From the NCBI RefSeq assembly GCF_030272615.1, contig NC_081414.1:762109648-762173647 (forward strand): a DNA stretch of 64,000 nt, in the 5' to 3' direction. Position 1 is the stretch's first letter; each line of letters starts with the position of its first letter. The notes under the pieces are model-generated. The model had not been told where the DNA came from, did no database searches, and was given only the letters and a program-made list of their open reading frames with translations. Shown here piece by piece: positions 45,541-57,660 of the stretch. Origin of the DNA: Cryptomeria japonica (Eukaryota > Streptophyta > Pinopsida > Cupressales > Cupressaceae). A program made the translations under genes and the position numbers.

Positions 45541-46462
45541 AACAAAACTACCAAAAAAGAAGACGATGTTAAGTGCTTGAAAATAACATATATAATTTCA
45601 TAAATACTTATAGCTATTGATTCAATGAAATAAAATGTGAAGAGAGATTATATACACCATAATCTAATTTATAATAACACATGATCAACTAGTAATATCT
45701 AGATGTAACTAATCTTAATACAACATGAACCATCTTACCTTTGATAGGGGATGATCCAAATATTTTAACCCATTAATATACCACATAATTCTTAGAACAA
45801 AACCCTATGAAAATTCTCATAAAAGAAAATTCATCTATTTTGATTCATCTATTTTGATTCATCTATTTTGATTAATGTAGTTCTTTGTAAAATTGTTTTT
45901 TACTTATTTTGATAGTCAATCATGTACTATACCAAGCATTATACATTACCTCTTAGGAATAAAAAAAATTCTATTATATTAACCACTATACTTATAAAGA
46001 TCATTTTTGGTACAATTATTTAGCAAGTATAATTACTCAATTCTAATGCATCATCAATAACTAAAATATATTTTTCTTACCATATGCTAATTTAACTAAA
46101 TTACAATAACAAAGGGACACTCAACCATGATACTCTACAACTCATTCAACCACTTCATTTGATTATTTCTACCTAATTTCATTATATTTGGTGACTCAAA
46201 AATAAGAATAAAATCTATCTTTGTCCATAATTCCAAAACATACAATACATTTACTAAAATATATTTATTAGATTTGAATGATGTGGCAAGTCAATCAATT
46301 ATCCATATGGGATAAATAAATAAAATTATATTTATAACATAATTTTTTTTATTTAAATCAAGTTAACCAAAGAAAATAGAAATAAAAGAAAGCATTTAAC
46401 TGATTTAAAGAATTTTTTTTTTTTTTTTGCTTGATAAAATTTAAGGTATATATGCTAATGGC
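45541..46462. other. AT-rich stretch, no gene seen
   Basis: There is one short triplication of TTTTGATTCATCTA at about 45837-45870. Nothing else is identifiable. Confidence 0.4.
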
Positions 46463-46605
46463 AGTGGCGCCGCACAATAAAATAAATCAATATATAATTT
46501 CATATAGTATTTTTTTATGTATCTATTTAGACTATTTTCAATAATGTGTGTGTGTGTTGCAAGATCAAAGCAAATAGTAAAATATAAGATATATTAATTT
46601 TTATT
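46463..46605 (-). repeat. boundary block G, copy 1 (inverted)
   Basis: It contains TTGCAAGATCAAAGCAAATA (46557-46576) and ATCTATTTAGACTATTTT, followed at once by the TTAGGG array. The reverse complements occur at 60256-60430 and 61071-61377 next to CCCTAA arrays. Its outer end GCAGTGGCGCCGCAC resembles GTTGCCGCGACTGC at about 61363 in inverted sense. Confidence 0.75.
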
Positions 46606-47600
46606 TAATGGCAAGTATTAGGGTTATGGTTAGTGTTAGGGTTAAGGTTAGTGTTATGGTTGGGGATAATGTTTACATCATGGTTCGAGTTAGGGTTATG
46701 ATAATGGTTAGGGTTAGCATCAATGTTGGGGTTTGGTTTTGGTTAAGGATTATGGTTAACATTAGGGTTATCATTATGTTTAATATTAGGATTAAACTTA
46801 TGGTTAGGGTTAGGGTTCAGTGTCAGGGTTACAATTATGTTGAGGGTTTACATCAAAGGTAGGGTTAGGGTAAGTATAGTTACAATTAGGGTTAGAGTTA
46901 GAATTATAATTGGGGGTATGGTTAGGATTAGGATTTGGTTTATGTTTTAGTTATGGTTAGTCTTTTTATTAATGTTAGGGTTCTTTTTATTGTTATGATT
47001 AAATATTATAATTAGTGATTATAATTAAAATTAGGGTTAGGGTTAGGGTTAGGGTTAGGGTTAGGATAATAATTAGGGTTAGGGTTAGGGTTAGGATTAT
47101 AATTAGAGTGAGGGTTATGATTAGAATTATAATTAGAGATAGGGTTAGTCTTAGTGATTAGGGTTAGGGTTAGGGTTAGGGTTATAATTAGGGTTAGGCT
47201 TATAATTATGATTAGAGTCACCCTTATTGATTATAATTAGGGTTACAATTAAAGATTATAATTAAAGTTAGAGTTAGGGTTATAATAATAATTGGGGTCA
47301 AGGTTATGGTTAGGATTATAATTAGGTTTAGTGTTAGAGATTGGAGTCAGTCTTTGATTATAATTAGGGTTAGGGTTAAAAAATTAATTAGTAATTATAA
47401 TTAAAATTAGGGTTAGGGAATTATAATTAGGATTAGGGTTAGGGTTAATATTGCAATTAAAGATAGTATGTGATGATAGCTATAAGAGTTAGGGTTTGGG
47501 TTAGGATTAAGGTTGGGGTTAGAGTAGGGTTAGGGTTAGAATGGGGTTCAATTATGCTTAGAGTAGGCTTCAAGTTGTAATTAGGGTTCAAATTTATGGC
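46606..47600 (+). repeat. degenerate TTAGGG array B, first part
   Basis: Dense GTTAGGGTTA wording with five perfect TTAGGG units at 47031-47060. It carries landmarks shared in the same order, inverted, with array C: ACATCAAAGGTAGGGTTA at about 46850, GGGGGTATGGTTAGGA at 46913-46928 and a GATAGTATGTGATGATAGC island at 47463-47481. Confidence 0.85.
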
Positions 47601-48687
47601 AATGGCTACACAGTGAACAAAACAGCCCGCCCATGCCATGCCTTCCCATCCCCATCCCCCATGTCATCACCATCCACTCAAAGGGTCCCATGCCTCATGT
47701 TGCCTCGATTGTTGTGCGGGCTACTCCATGCCTTGAAAAGGAAGGAGTTTTTTTTTTTATGTTTAATTTATTTGTTCAGTTTTATATGAAGTTTTTTATA
47801 TGTTTATATTATTATTTTATTTGTTTTTTATATGAATTTTTAAATGTGTATATAATGTATTATTTAGTATTTTTTGATAAATATGATATAGAATTTTTTT
47901 CATATGTTATTTTCTTATTACTATATAAATATGCATAATTTTTTATTTAATTATATATAATTTTTATTGTTATAATATTATTTATTTAATAGATTTATTA
48001 AATTATAATGTTTAAATTTTAAAGAAACTTATTAAATAAATAATTTTAAAATTTACTTTAACTTATAATATTACTACAAAAATTTACTTAAAATTATAAT
48101 GCTTAAATTTTAAGTAAATCTATAAAATTATTTTTAAGTAAATTTTTATAGTAATTTTTTTCATAATAGATTTACTTAAAATTTAAGCATTATAATTTTA
48201 AGTAAATTTTTGTAGTTATATTTTAAATTTAAGTAAATTTTAAAATTGTTTAATTTTTAGGGATTTTCTTAAAATTAAAACATTATAATTTAATAAATCT
48301 ATTAAATAAATAATTTTATAACAAAAAAAATTGTATATAATGAAATAAAAAAATAAAATATGAATTTTTTTTATATAATATTTATTAAAAAAATATTAAA
48401 CAATATAGACATATTTAAAAATTTATATAAAAAAACAAATAAAATGACAATATAAACATATTAAAAACTTCATATAAAAATGAACAATTAGAAAAAAACA
48501 TTAAAAAATTGCTCCTTCCTTTTCACGCAAGGCAACGTAGAGCATTTCCTTTCTCAAGTGAAGGTACAAGTTATGCAGATCAGTACGGTTTGCTCGGATG
48601 GTTTGAGTGGATGGTGATGATGGCATGGGGGGAAGGGGATGAGAAGGCATGGCATGGGCGGATCATTTTGTCCGTTGCGTAACCATT
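47601..48687. mobile_element. 1.1-kb foldback (long terminal inverted repeat) element
   Basis: The left arm (47601 to about 48135) and the reverse complement of the right arm (about 48150 to 48687) align almost throughout: AATGGCTACAC / AATGGTTACGC ends, CCGCCCATGCCATGCC, ATCACCATCCACTCAAA, GAAAAGGAAGGAG, TATGAAGTTTTT and AT-rich inner parts up to a tight centre near 48140. No protein is encoded. It splits array B. I could not confirm a target duplication, so the family (Mutator-like foldback or other) is open. Confidence 0.75.
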
Positions 48688-50524
48688 GAGTTTGGTTAAG
48701 GGTTAAGATTATAGTTAATTAGAGTCAGGTGTTGATTGTGGAAGTGGTTTAATATATTTAGGGTTAGGATTAGAGGTCAATTAGGGATATGATTCAATTA
48801 CATTAGGGCTAGGTTTAAATTAGGATTAGGGCTAGTTCTTATTAATGGTAAAATTAGGGTTCAAGTTGTAGTTAGAGAATAATTCTAGGGTTATAATTAA
48901 GCTTAGTGTTATGTTATCATTAGGTCTCAATTATGATAAGATTAGGTTATTGCTAGGGTTAAATTAGGTATAGATTAGGGATATTGTCAAAGTCAACATT
49001 TGATTGTGATATGCTTTTAATTATAGTTAGGGTTAGCATTATATTTTAATTTGGGCTGGCATTAGGGTTAGGGTTAAATTATGATTAGAGTTCAATTAGG
49101 TTATGGTTTTGGGGTTAGGGTTATGTTATGATTAGGGTTAGGGTAACCATAATTACAATTAGGGTTAGGGTTTGGTGTTAGGGTTAAGCTTAGTATTAGG
49201 TTTAGGGTTAAGGTATACATAATTGTTAGAGTATAAAAATGATCAATAATATGTGGAAGGATATCTCTCGATATGTTTAATATATAATATTGATATATAT
49301 AAGTTAGTAATAGTTATGACACAACATGGAAGACATTAAATATGTTAATATATAATTGTACAAATTATTAAACATCACGTTAGAGTTAGGTTTTACAATT
49401 ATAATTATGGTTAGGGTTAAGGTCTACATGATGGTTAGTGTTAGAGTTAAGGATATGTTTTGGGTTTTGGTTAGGGTTAAGGTGTAGGGTTAGGGATTAG
49501 GTTTATGGTTAGGTTAGGATTAGGGTCAAGATTATAATGAGGTTAGCGTTTAGGGTTATGGTTAAGATTATGATTATGGTTATGGTTCACATCATGGTTG
49601 GGGCTATGATTAGTCTCATGGTTTAGGGTTCTAGTTAGGATTATGGGTAGTGTTAGCACTATGGATAGGGTTAAGGGTTAGGGTTGGCATTATGGCTATG
49701 AATTATATCATGGTTAGAGTTAAGGTTATGGTTTGGGTTATAGTTTAAGGTTGGTGTTAAGGTTTAAATATGTTAGGGTTAGGGTCAGGGTCAATGTCAG
49801 GTTGAGTTTAGGGTTAGGGTCAATGTCAAGTTGATTTTAGGGTTAAGACTACCATAAGGTTTAGGTTGTTTAAGATTATTAATGTTAGGATTAATTTTAG
49901 GGTCAAGTTATTGTTAGGGTTCAATTACAGTTATGGTGAAGATTAGGTTATGATTAAAGTTAATATTATAGGATAAAGCTTGGGGTTAGGGTTAGGGTTT
50001 GAGCTATAGTTTAATATTGCGATTAAGGTTTAATCAAGGTTATAATATGTTACCATAAATATTTAATTAGGGTTAGGATACAATTAGCTCCAGATTAGGG
50101 ATATTGTGAAGGTTAGGGTTTGACTACATGGTAAGGATTTGGTTAGAGTTATGGTTAGTATTATAATTAAATAAAGGTTAGAATTAGGTTTGTGATTCAT
50201 TTACATTGGGCTTAAGGTTTGGGCTATAATTTTGTTACAATTAGGGTTATTATCAATTATGGCTACTTTAGGCTTTCGTTAGGATTAGGATTATTATTAC
50301 AATTAAATTAGGACTAAATTAAGGTTTGAGTTAGTGTTATGATTAAAATAGGGTTAGCATGGTTTACGTTAGTGTAAAGGTTAGTTAGGGTTAGGGTTCA
50401 ATTAGGTTTGGGTTTAAGGTTATGCTAGGGGTAGGGTTTAAGTTCAAGATAGGGTTTAATTATGATTATAATTAATTTTAGGGTGAGGTTTTTGTCAAGG
50501 TTCAATTATGATTAGGTTAATGTT
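48688..50524 (+). repeat. degenerate TTAGGG array B, second part
   Basis: The array continues after the foldback, interrupted at about 49210-49380 by AT-rich non-telomeric sequence of unknown type. GGTTAGGGTT words dominate but most units carry substitutions. It ends at about 50524 where satellite F starts. Confidence 0.8.
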
Positions 50525-51350
50525 TAATAAAAAATATATTTAGAAAAGAGAATTTAGAAACAAAAGTATACTTCCCATGTAGGAGTCAAACACAAGTCAA
50601 CAAAAAATAACTTATTGCCTAATTTACCATGAAACCCAAAATGTTGACATCCAACACATTAATTTAAAATGGATACATTATAATAGAATCTAACTTGAAT
50701 GATCAATGTAGCAAAGCTATGGGATTGGTAAGATTACAATAAAATTGTAAGTCCAAATTGAGTTTTTGATTAAAATTGTTAGCATAGAAATTCTTATTGA
50801 TCTTTCTAAATTAAAAAAATAAAAATTATATATTAAAAAATAAATAGAATATAAATAGAAAAATCACATGTATATGATAAATTAGAAACATTTAATAATA
50901 AATATATTATATCGTATTTATTAAATATTTTTGTAGATATGTAATTTATTTTTTGAATTTAGAAACATAAATTTTTTTTTCATCTTTCTAAATTGAAATA
51001 AAAAATCACATCTATATGATGAATTAGAAACATTTAATAATAAATATATTATATAGTATTTTTAAAATTTTTTTGTAGATATGTAATTTATTTTTTTGAA
51101 TTTAGAAACATTATAAATATTTGTTTAGGCATGTAATTGTATTTTTTATTTTTCAAATTTAGAAACATCATATTTTGTATGTTTAAGAATTAGAAACATA
51201 GATATTATTTTTTATCTTTTTGAATTGAAAATTTAAGGTATATAAATGTAAGGGTTTTAGATTATATACAAATAATATTATATTTTAAAATTAAATTAAA
51301 TTGTATTGAAAAAATAGTTAAATTTGAATTATATGGATTTTCAAATCGAC
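50525..51350 (-). repeat. satellite-like repeat F, inverted copy
   Basis: The reverse complement of 50525-50860 matches about 19800-20100, and that of 50880-51240 matches about 13130-13420. Internally GATAAATTAGAAACATTTAAT / GATGAATTAGAAACATTTAAT recurs about 140 bases apart (50876, 51017). Confidence 0.7.
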
Positions 51351-53440
51351 TAAAATTTGGTTCATATAAACAAATAAGAAACATAAAACTCCTTCAATCA
51401 TTTTATAAATGATTAGTGATGAAAAAACATCACAAACTTTTTTCTCCACTTGGGAACAAAATTATGTTTGCATCTAGAACATTAACTTTGTAGACGACAA
51501 AATTAGAAATAAATATAAAGCACACTACCAATCATGCATTTGCATTTATAGAAAAACAACAGTTAAAAATTTTTTAGATCCAAATATGTAATCCTCAAAT
51601 TCCTCATGATCTCATATAATAGTAATATAGAGACTACATTAAAATTATTTCTAGGTCATGTGGTTGCTCATGAATATATACTATACCAATTATATAATTA
51701 TTTCCATTCAATTGGCATATACTGTTATTTTAATAGTCACGGATTTCATGGATTACAAACAACGAAGGTGTGTATAAAGTCTGGAGAACAATCAAGAATC
51801 CTAAAATTTTAAGTATCCATGAGAAAGCAGCATTTCCTAGCACTTACAAGGCTTTTTTTTAATATGTTGACGGAATTGAGAAAGTTCCCTTTACTACAAA
51901 ATTTACCTGATTTCTCATCCATTTCAACAACGACTTTCTGATCATTGTCACCCAATTGCATGCTTCCATTATAAATGGCATGCAAAATCAACTCAATGCT
52001 CCCAAACCAACTCAATTGCATGCTTCCATTATAATTAGAACGTCCACTCATGATTAGGCACATACACACAACTTTATCCTAACGCAAGAAGCCATACTCA
52101 ATATGCTGACTATACAATTCCTTCATCAATCACGAGGTGCCATCAAATCAAATTATCTTTTCCCTAAGTTATGATTCATAGTCAAGCTGTACTCTCATGG
52201 AAATTCATTTTATTGTTTAGGGTTTCATAGAATTTAAAGCGATTTGGGTAGGTGCCAAAAACCACCTACAAAAAAATCCTCACTACCTACTTCGATATCA
52301 TCCCAGAAAAATGAACATGTAAAACAGCTACTTTGAAAATGTAACATGCAAGACACGTCACTTACCACCTCAAAATCAGCGGCCAGTGAAAAAAACTTAG
52401 TAATTGTAATATTGCAATAAACTAACCTCCGTGTTGATAAACTAAAAGAGTGAAAAGAATTGGAGGTGCAATCATGGGTTCCACAGTTGACTCTATCTTC
52501 ATCTCATCAACTCTAAATAATTTTTTTTACTTTGCATGCATTTGCATAATAAGACCGGCAAAAAATAAAGATATCAAATCCCTAAATGCTCATAGCATAT
52601 GAAATCCCTGAATGCTCTCGTGTGATTTTCTATTTGCAGATGTTGTAGAATATTGTGCTACATCATTTAAAAAAAAAAATTTATATAATGATTTATTTTT
52701 ATAAAATCTTGAATAAATCCAAGTGTATTGCCACTCACAGTAAAATAAACTTTAAAATCTAATGCTAGTCAATCACAGAAAATTTTAAAAAGTCATAAAT
52801 TAAATCTAATGCATACCAAATGTTCAACTACATCCATACTATCTGATTTCAAAATAGTGCATTTGATGTTAAACTGCATCTGTAGAGAACAGAAGAATAT
52901 ACAGTCCTTAAGAGTAGGAAACAAAGAGATTATGTTCATTAAAATAACTGGTCATATATTTATGAATCATCAGGTCAGATTACTCATAAAATCTAAAATT
53001 TTATAGATGAGAGAAGAAAAAAGCATACTTTGGTGCATGGTGTAAACAATATTGTGATGCCCAATTCCATCCATGCATTGCCCAACTTATGAGTATAACC
53101 TATATTTCCATCTTCGTCCAGGTTGCAAATAAATTAATCACAGCCATGTTTTCATTTAAATAGACCTATAGTAACGATGAAACGCTGGTCTTTCAGTCTT
53201 CCATTCCAGTTATGGATGCTCCTATTGATGCAGCAACTGCGAAATGGATGCTTCTATCTATGCAGTAACGCCAAACTCTTGGTATTTCCAATTTTATAAA
53301 GATTTTATGGTGATACAAAAAGTTTCTGTTTTCCCACCTGGGCAAAAAAACAAGAAATCAAAGATTAAAGACCCATACAACATGTCATAACACCAAATCA
53401 TCCACAGACAAGTGGTCAGGGTGATTGAAAGAGCGAATCG
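51351..53440. other. AT-rich stretch, no gene recognised
   Basis: There is a small duplication of CAATTGCATGCTTCCATTAT at 51953 and 52013. No transporter exon, RNA gene or retroelement motif was recognised here. Confidence 0.4.
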
Positions 53441-53448
53441 TCTTTCAT

Positions 53449-54390
53449 TTATCTCTTGTTCTTCTTTCCCAACACCTCAATCCACCCAGCCTCCTGCTCA
53501 ATAACATCCCGAGACATCTTACCAAATTCACAAGAGAAAGCCAGCTTTCCCCTCCTCTCACAAAGTGAACCGTCATGATTACTCCCCTCAACAAAACCAA
53601 AACTAGTAGGTTCCTTGTGTTTTAATATTGGCTCTGATCCCTTTGAAACCTTAGACACCTTGTTCACCTTTTCTTTATCAGGTTTATCAGCTACACTCCT
53701 TGCAGTATTTAGGCTCAGCTTATCCTAAACAATTTTTCCAGTATCTTCCCTGTCTCCCTTTTTTTTTTTGAGTGGTAACATTCTCCTGCACTGAATAATG
53801 GTGGGGAGGCCTCCCTCCAACATCTTTCAACTTTTGCTTGGCACAATTGGTGACTTTGTGGCCAATTTGATAACACCTTCTACATCTAAATGGGATATTT
53901 TCATAGTCTACTGACTGCAAGCTTCAAAGACAACTCAACAGGAAAAATCCATCTCCACTACAATCTGTGCATACGTGGGATGCAAATAATTCAAAGAGCC
54001 CTACAGACTTACCTATAAATTTAAAACAAGCTTCAAATCAGAACTATAAAGGCAAATTAGGAGTAATATGGTTAAAAGCAGGATACCAAGGTTTTAGTAC
54101 CAAAATATGCTTCCTCTCCCAACACCACAACTGCTCACATAGGATTGTTCAAGACCACCACGGAAAAGCCTCGAGTTCCAGGATAAATTTGCACATCTCC
54201 AATCAAAAAGGGCTTCCAACAATTTGTGATCCATTTATGTAAATCAACCAAACTTGGCTAGAGACCTAGAAAGTGGCCAATCAATCTGATCTCTGCGAAA
54301 GAATGTTCATTCTCTTTTAATTCCTTAGAGATTTCTACATCTAAGCTTACAATTGGCCTGTTAGAAGTCTAAGCCTCCGAAACAGGGGCA
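53449..54390 (-). pseudogene. LINE ORF1 (DUF4283 plus CCHC) relic, minus strand
   Basis: On the minus strand, pieces in different frames read LVDLHKWITNCWKPFLIGDV, a RGFSVVVLNNP segment, and then an open frame 53920-53720 starting QSVDYENIPFRCRRCYQIGH and ending its knuckle at KVTNCAKQ. VDYE.IPFRCRRC..GH...NC is a hallmark of the DUF4283-CCHC ORF1 family. The frame 53667-53449 below continues the hydrophilic tail. Several breaks make it dead. It lies upstream of the transporter exon and may sit inside one of that gene's introns. Confidence 0.7.
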
Positions 54391-54556
54391 ATCGTGATTC
54401 TTTGGAGCCCCTTATTAGCTGCATTCACCTATTTCAAAAGCTTGCTCTTGTTATGCCGAGAGGCGTTCCTACAGTCGCAGCAGGGGGGAGTGAAGGCATC
54501 CGTATATACACTAAAGAAAACGGAAACCTTGGCCATGCATTGTAACCGCTCCAAGT

Positions 54557-55006
54557 AAACATTTAGGTTGCAATTGCCATTCCTCTCCAACGCATGTACA
54601 TTACTATAAATGTTCAGGTTGCGATTGCCATTCTGCTTCAATGTAACGCAATGTAACGTTATCGCCACCTTTGTCTTCATCAATCGCTGCCCTTGATTAA
54701 TCGTTGTCTTCTATCCACCATTGTTGTTTATCAAGAAAATCGACTGCTACCTTTGCTTAATATTTTTGGGGGGGGGAGGAGACTCTGCCATGAATTTTCC
54801 TCTCTGCAAAATTTGCCTGGTTATGGGTGTTTTGTGATAAAAAGATTTTTGGGGGTTGGCTTTTAATCAATTGGAGAAAAAAGAAATTTTGGAAAGGAGA
54901 TCGAAAGTTTTGGGAGTTTTGTGACTTAATCACCTGAAGCTGCGTGGAAGAAAAAAGATGGAAGACGGAACACCACACTGTAAACGTTCAGGTTGCGATT
55001 GCCATC
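54557..55006 (+). repeat. three copies of a 25-base motif
   Basis: Variants of AAACGTTCAGGTTGCGATTG followed by CCATT occur at 54557-54581, 54608-54632 and 54982-55006. The first two are 51 bases apart. No family recognised. Confidence 0.8.
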
Positions 55007-55185
55007 CACTTTAGTTTCAATCTATTTTCAGTTGATAGGGAGTGCTTCTGCTCGAAGCCGGAGTGCAAATGTTTGTTTCACAGGTAAATCTTTGTAGCCA
55101 TTCTGCTGTGAATTGTAATCACATGTAACCAATTTTTTTTTATTTTAATATAAAAAATTGTAACGATTTTGTTTTGGAATTGCAG

Positions 55186-55689
55186 GTGATCATTGGAATT
55201 CTGTTAGCAACAGGGATGAAAGAGGACGAAGATATTTCCAAGGGCATGGCAATTGTGATAGTACTTATGGTATGCACGTTCATCTCAGCCTTTGCATGGT
55301 CATGGGGGCCTCTTGCATGGCTCATTCCCAGCGAAACATTTCCACTAGAAATAAGATCCGCTGGACAAAGTGTCACCGTGTGCGTCAACCTTCTCTTCAC
55401 ATTTGTCATTGCACAGGCATTCCTGTCAATGCTTTGTCATTTCAAATACGGGATTTTCTTATTTTTCGCTGGTTGGGTTTTAATCATGTCTACATTCGTC
55501 ATGTTTCTCCTTTCGGAAACAAAGAATGTGCCAATCAAAGAAATGATAGAGAAAGTGTGGAGACAACACTGGCTGTGGAAGAAGTATGTCATAGACTCTG
55601 ATCTGATCCACGATGAGGACGGTGATGCCTATGCCAATCAAGAAACTGGGAAAGCTAATGGCAAGGCCCATCACAATTCTCAGTTATAA
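55186..55689 (+). CDS. last exon of an STP-type hexose/H+ symporter
   Basis: The exon begins after TTGCAG at 55180-55185 and ends at the TAA at 55687-55689, giving about 167 residues. It encodes the C-terminal part of a sugar-transport-protein (MST/STP, major facilitator) carrier: a helix VIIGILLATG, a loop EDEDISKG, a helix IVIVLMVCTFISAFAWSWGP, LAWLIPSETFPLEIRSAGQS (the GWSWGPL..PSE.FPLE.RSAGQS signature), two more membrane helices, and a cytosolic tail whose PETKG-like motif reads SETKNVPIKEM. The family imports hexoses across the plasma membrane with protons. The frame is fully intact. The preceding roughly 330 residues were not found in the window, so the gene has a long intron or this is a captured fragment. 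Confidence 0.85.
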   Translation: MIIGILLATGMKEDEDISKGMAIVIVLMVCTFISAFAWSWGPLAWLIPSETFPLEIRSAGQSVTVCVNLLFTFVIAQAFLSMLCHFKYGIFLFFAGWVLIMSTFVMFLLSETKNVPIKEMIEKVWRQHWLWKKYVIDSDLIHDEDGDAYANQETGKANGKAHHNSQL

Positions 55690-57660
55690 TTTGATTTTAC
55701 CGCATAATTAATTTTCAAGCTTAATTTTTTTTCAAAGCCTCCCGAATTGATCTACTCTACATCTCTGATTTGAATGGCTGCTTTTTCATGTCTCTGACAA
55801 GGTGTAGAGCTTGAAATTAACCAAGCCCAACCTTAATTTCAAGCCCAACCTTAAGTCAATTCTGTTCCCCTTTCCCTTCAAAGATACTAAACCTGTAAGA
55901 AGGGAACCAAGCTCAGTAGCAGGATCTTCAATATATATTTAGAAAAAGGGTTCAGAAACAGGATGATATTGAATATGTTAAAAAAAATTTAGAATTAAAT
56001 GGTGTGAGTTGCACCATTTTTTACTGGAGAACATCATTAAATCTCTCATATCATTGAATTTCATTCAATTTAATATATTGTATTAAATAATAACAATTAA
56101 AGATTAAATATTGTTGGGGAAGAGGGAAAAAATTGAGTTCTATTTGGAATTGAGAGTGGGGTTTTTCCTTTATAAATTTAATATACATTGTACTATAATT
56201 GCATATTAAGCGTCCCATATAATTATATTCCAAGTTGTTGTGAATTACTCTTAAATGGTAGGTCAAATTTGTGTTCTAGAATTCTTGCAATAGGGTGGAA
56301 ACATGATCAATTTTATGGTATTTTTAATTTTTAAATAAATTACAAAGCTTTTGTTCTTCAATATCAGAATTGTTACTTTCAAACTATTGTTTCTTTTTAA
56401 TAGCAAAGATCTTAATTGATAATCAATTTGGATATTAATTGATAAGCTAGAATACAACATTTTCCATAAAATTTAAAATAAGTTTTATTCTTAAAGTTTC
56501 TATAATTTAACCACTTAAAATAAATTAAGATTGTAACAAATATCTTTCTATATTTTCAAATATCAATATAGTAACATTTCTTTTTCCAAAAATCTACATA
56601 TAAAGAATGCCCAAATAATATAATAATAAGGAAAAAACCTTAATATAATAGATAGAATGTCTCCAAGACAAGATTGTAGTTATCTTAGATGTTGGACTCA
56701 ATTTAAGAATATTTTTCTACTATGCTTTATTGATTTAGGAATGTTTGTAATGGATGTGTGTTTGCAAATATCAATTTATATTTTGAATCAAAATCCCATA
56801 GTCTCTTTAATACACTCCAAATAAAAATGAAACTTTCTTCTTTCAAAGAGTTGTTTCCTTAAAAGAACATAAACAATGGTTTTAAATTGCTATTTTCATC
56901 TATGAACCATGCTTTACAACCAAGTTTCTATATCTATTATCCCTATTATCATGGATATGGGTGAAAAATAATGAATTATTTTTAGATAATTATATGAAAA
57001 AAATCAAATAATGAATAAATAATAAGTAAATAATGTAGATAAATAAATAGCTCTTAACTCAATAGAAAATAACAAAAGAACGTTAAAAAGTTTGAAAAAG
57101 ATGGGATGAAGAAAATTCTAAAAAAAAGAATTCTGATCCTTAACAAAATTCTAGACCATGTATTTAGCCAACAATGCAAGCAATAAAACAACCATATCTC
57201 ATAGTACACCAGTGACATGAAAACGATTAGATTTTAATCATAAATACAAATGATTTTAATTTTTCTATCAAAATAATAAAAAAAGTGAAAGTGGCACATA
57301 AAAGATAATAAAATTAATATAAATTTATTAAAGACATCCATTTGAAGGATGCTCTTATATATTATATAGAGGTGTTTTAGATATCTATACTAATCCAGAA
57401 TTTTTTAATATGTATAATATAGTTATTTTATTTAACTAAAATTATTAAATTAAAAACTAATATAATTTTCTTAAACATTATTTTATTTTATTTTATAGAA
57501 TATATAATAATTTATTTATATACTAAAGTATTATATTCTTTTACTTAAGAAAATGCATAATCTTTTCACTAAAGAATTTTTGAGAAGTAAATGAAAATAG
57601 GTTCAATTGGACAAATAGAAAATATTTTATAACATGTAAAAAAAAAATCTAAAAGTCTTA
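55690..57660. other. AT-rich stretch downstream of the transporter, no gene seen
   Basis: About 2 kb. The first 200 bases may be the transporter 3' UTR. The remainder is simple AT-rich sequence. Confidence 0.4.

Noticed and set aside
46608-46862. Open frame in the TTAGGG array rich in V, R, M and I
   Set aside because: It is simply the array read in one frame; similar frames at 47012-47221, 60136-60318 and 60529-60780 arise the same way.
54429-54683. Minus-strand frame with internally repeated residues
   Set aside because: The repetition comes from the 25-base DNA motif copies; no ATG-context, homology or conserved domain supports a protein.
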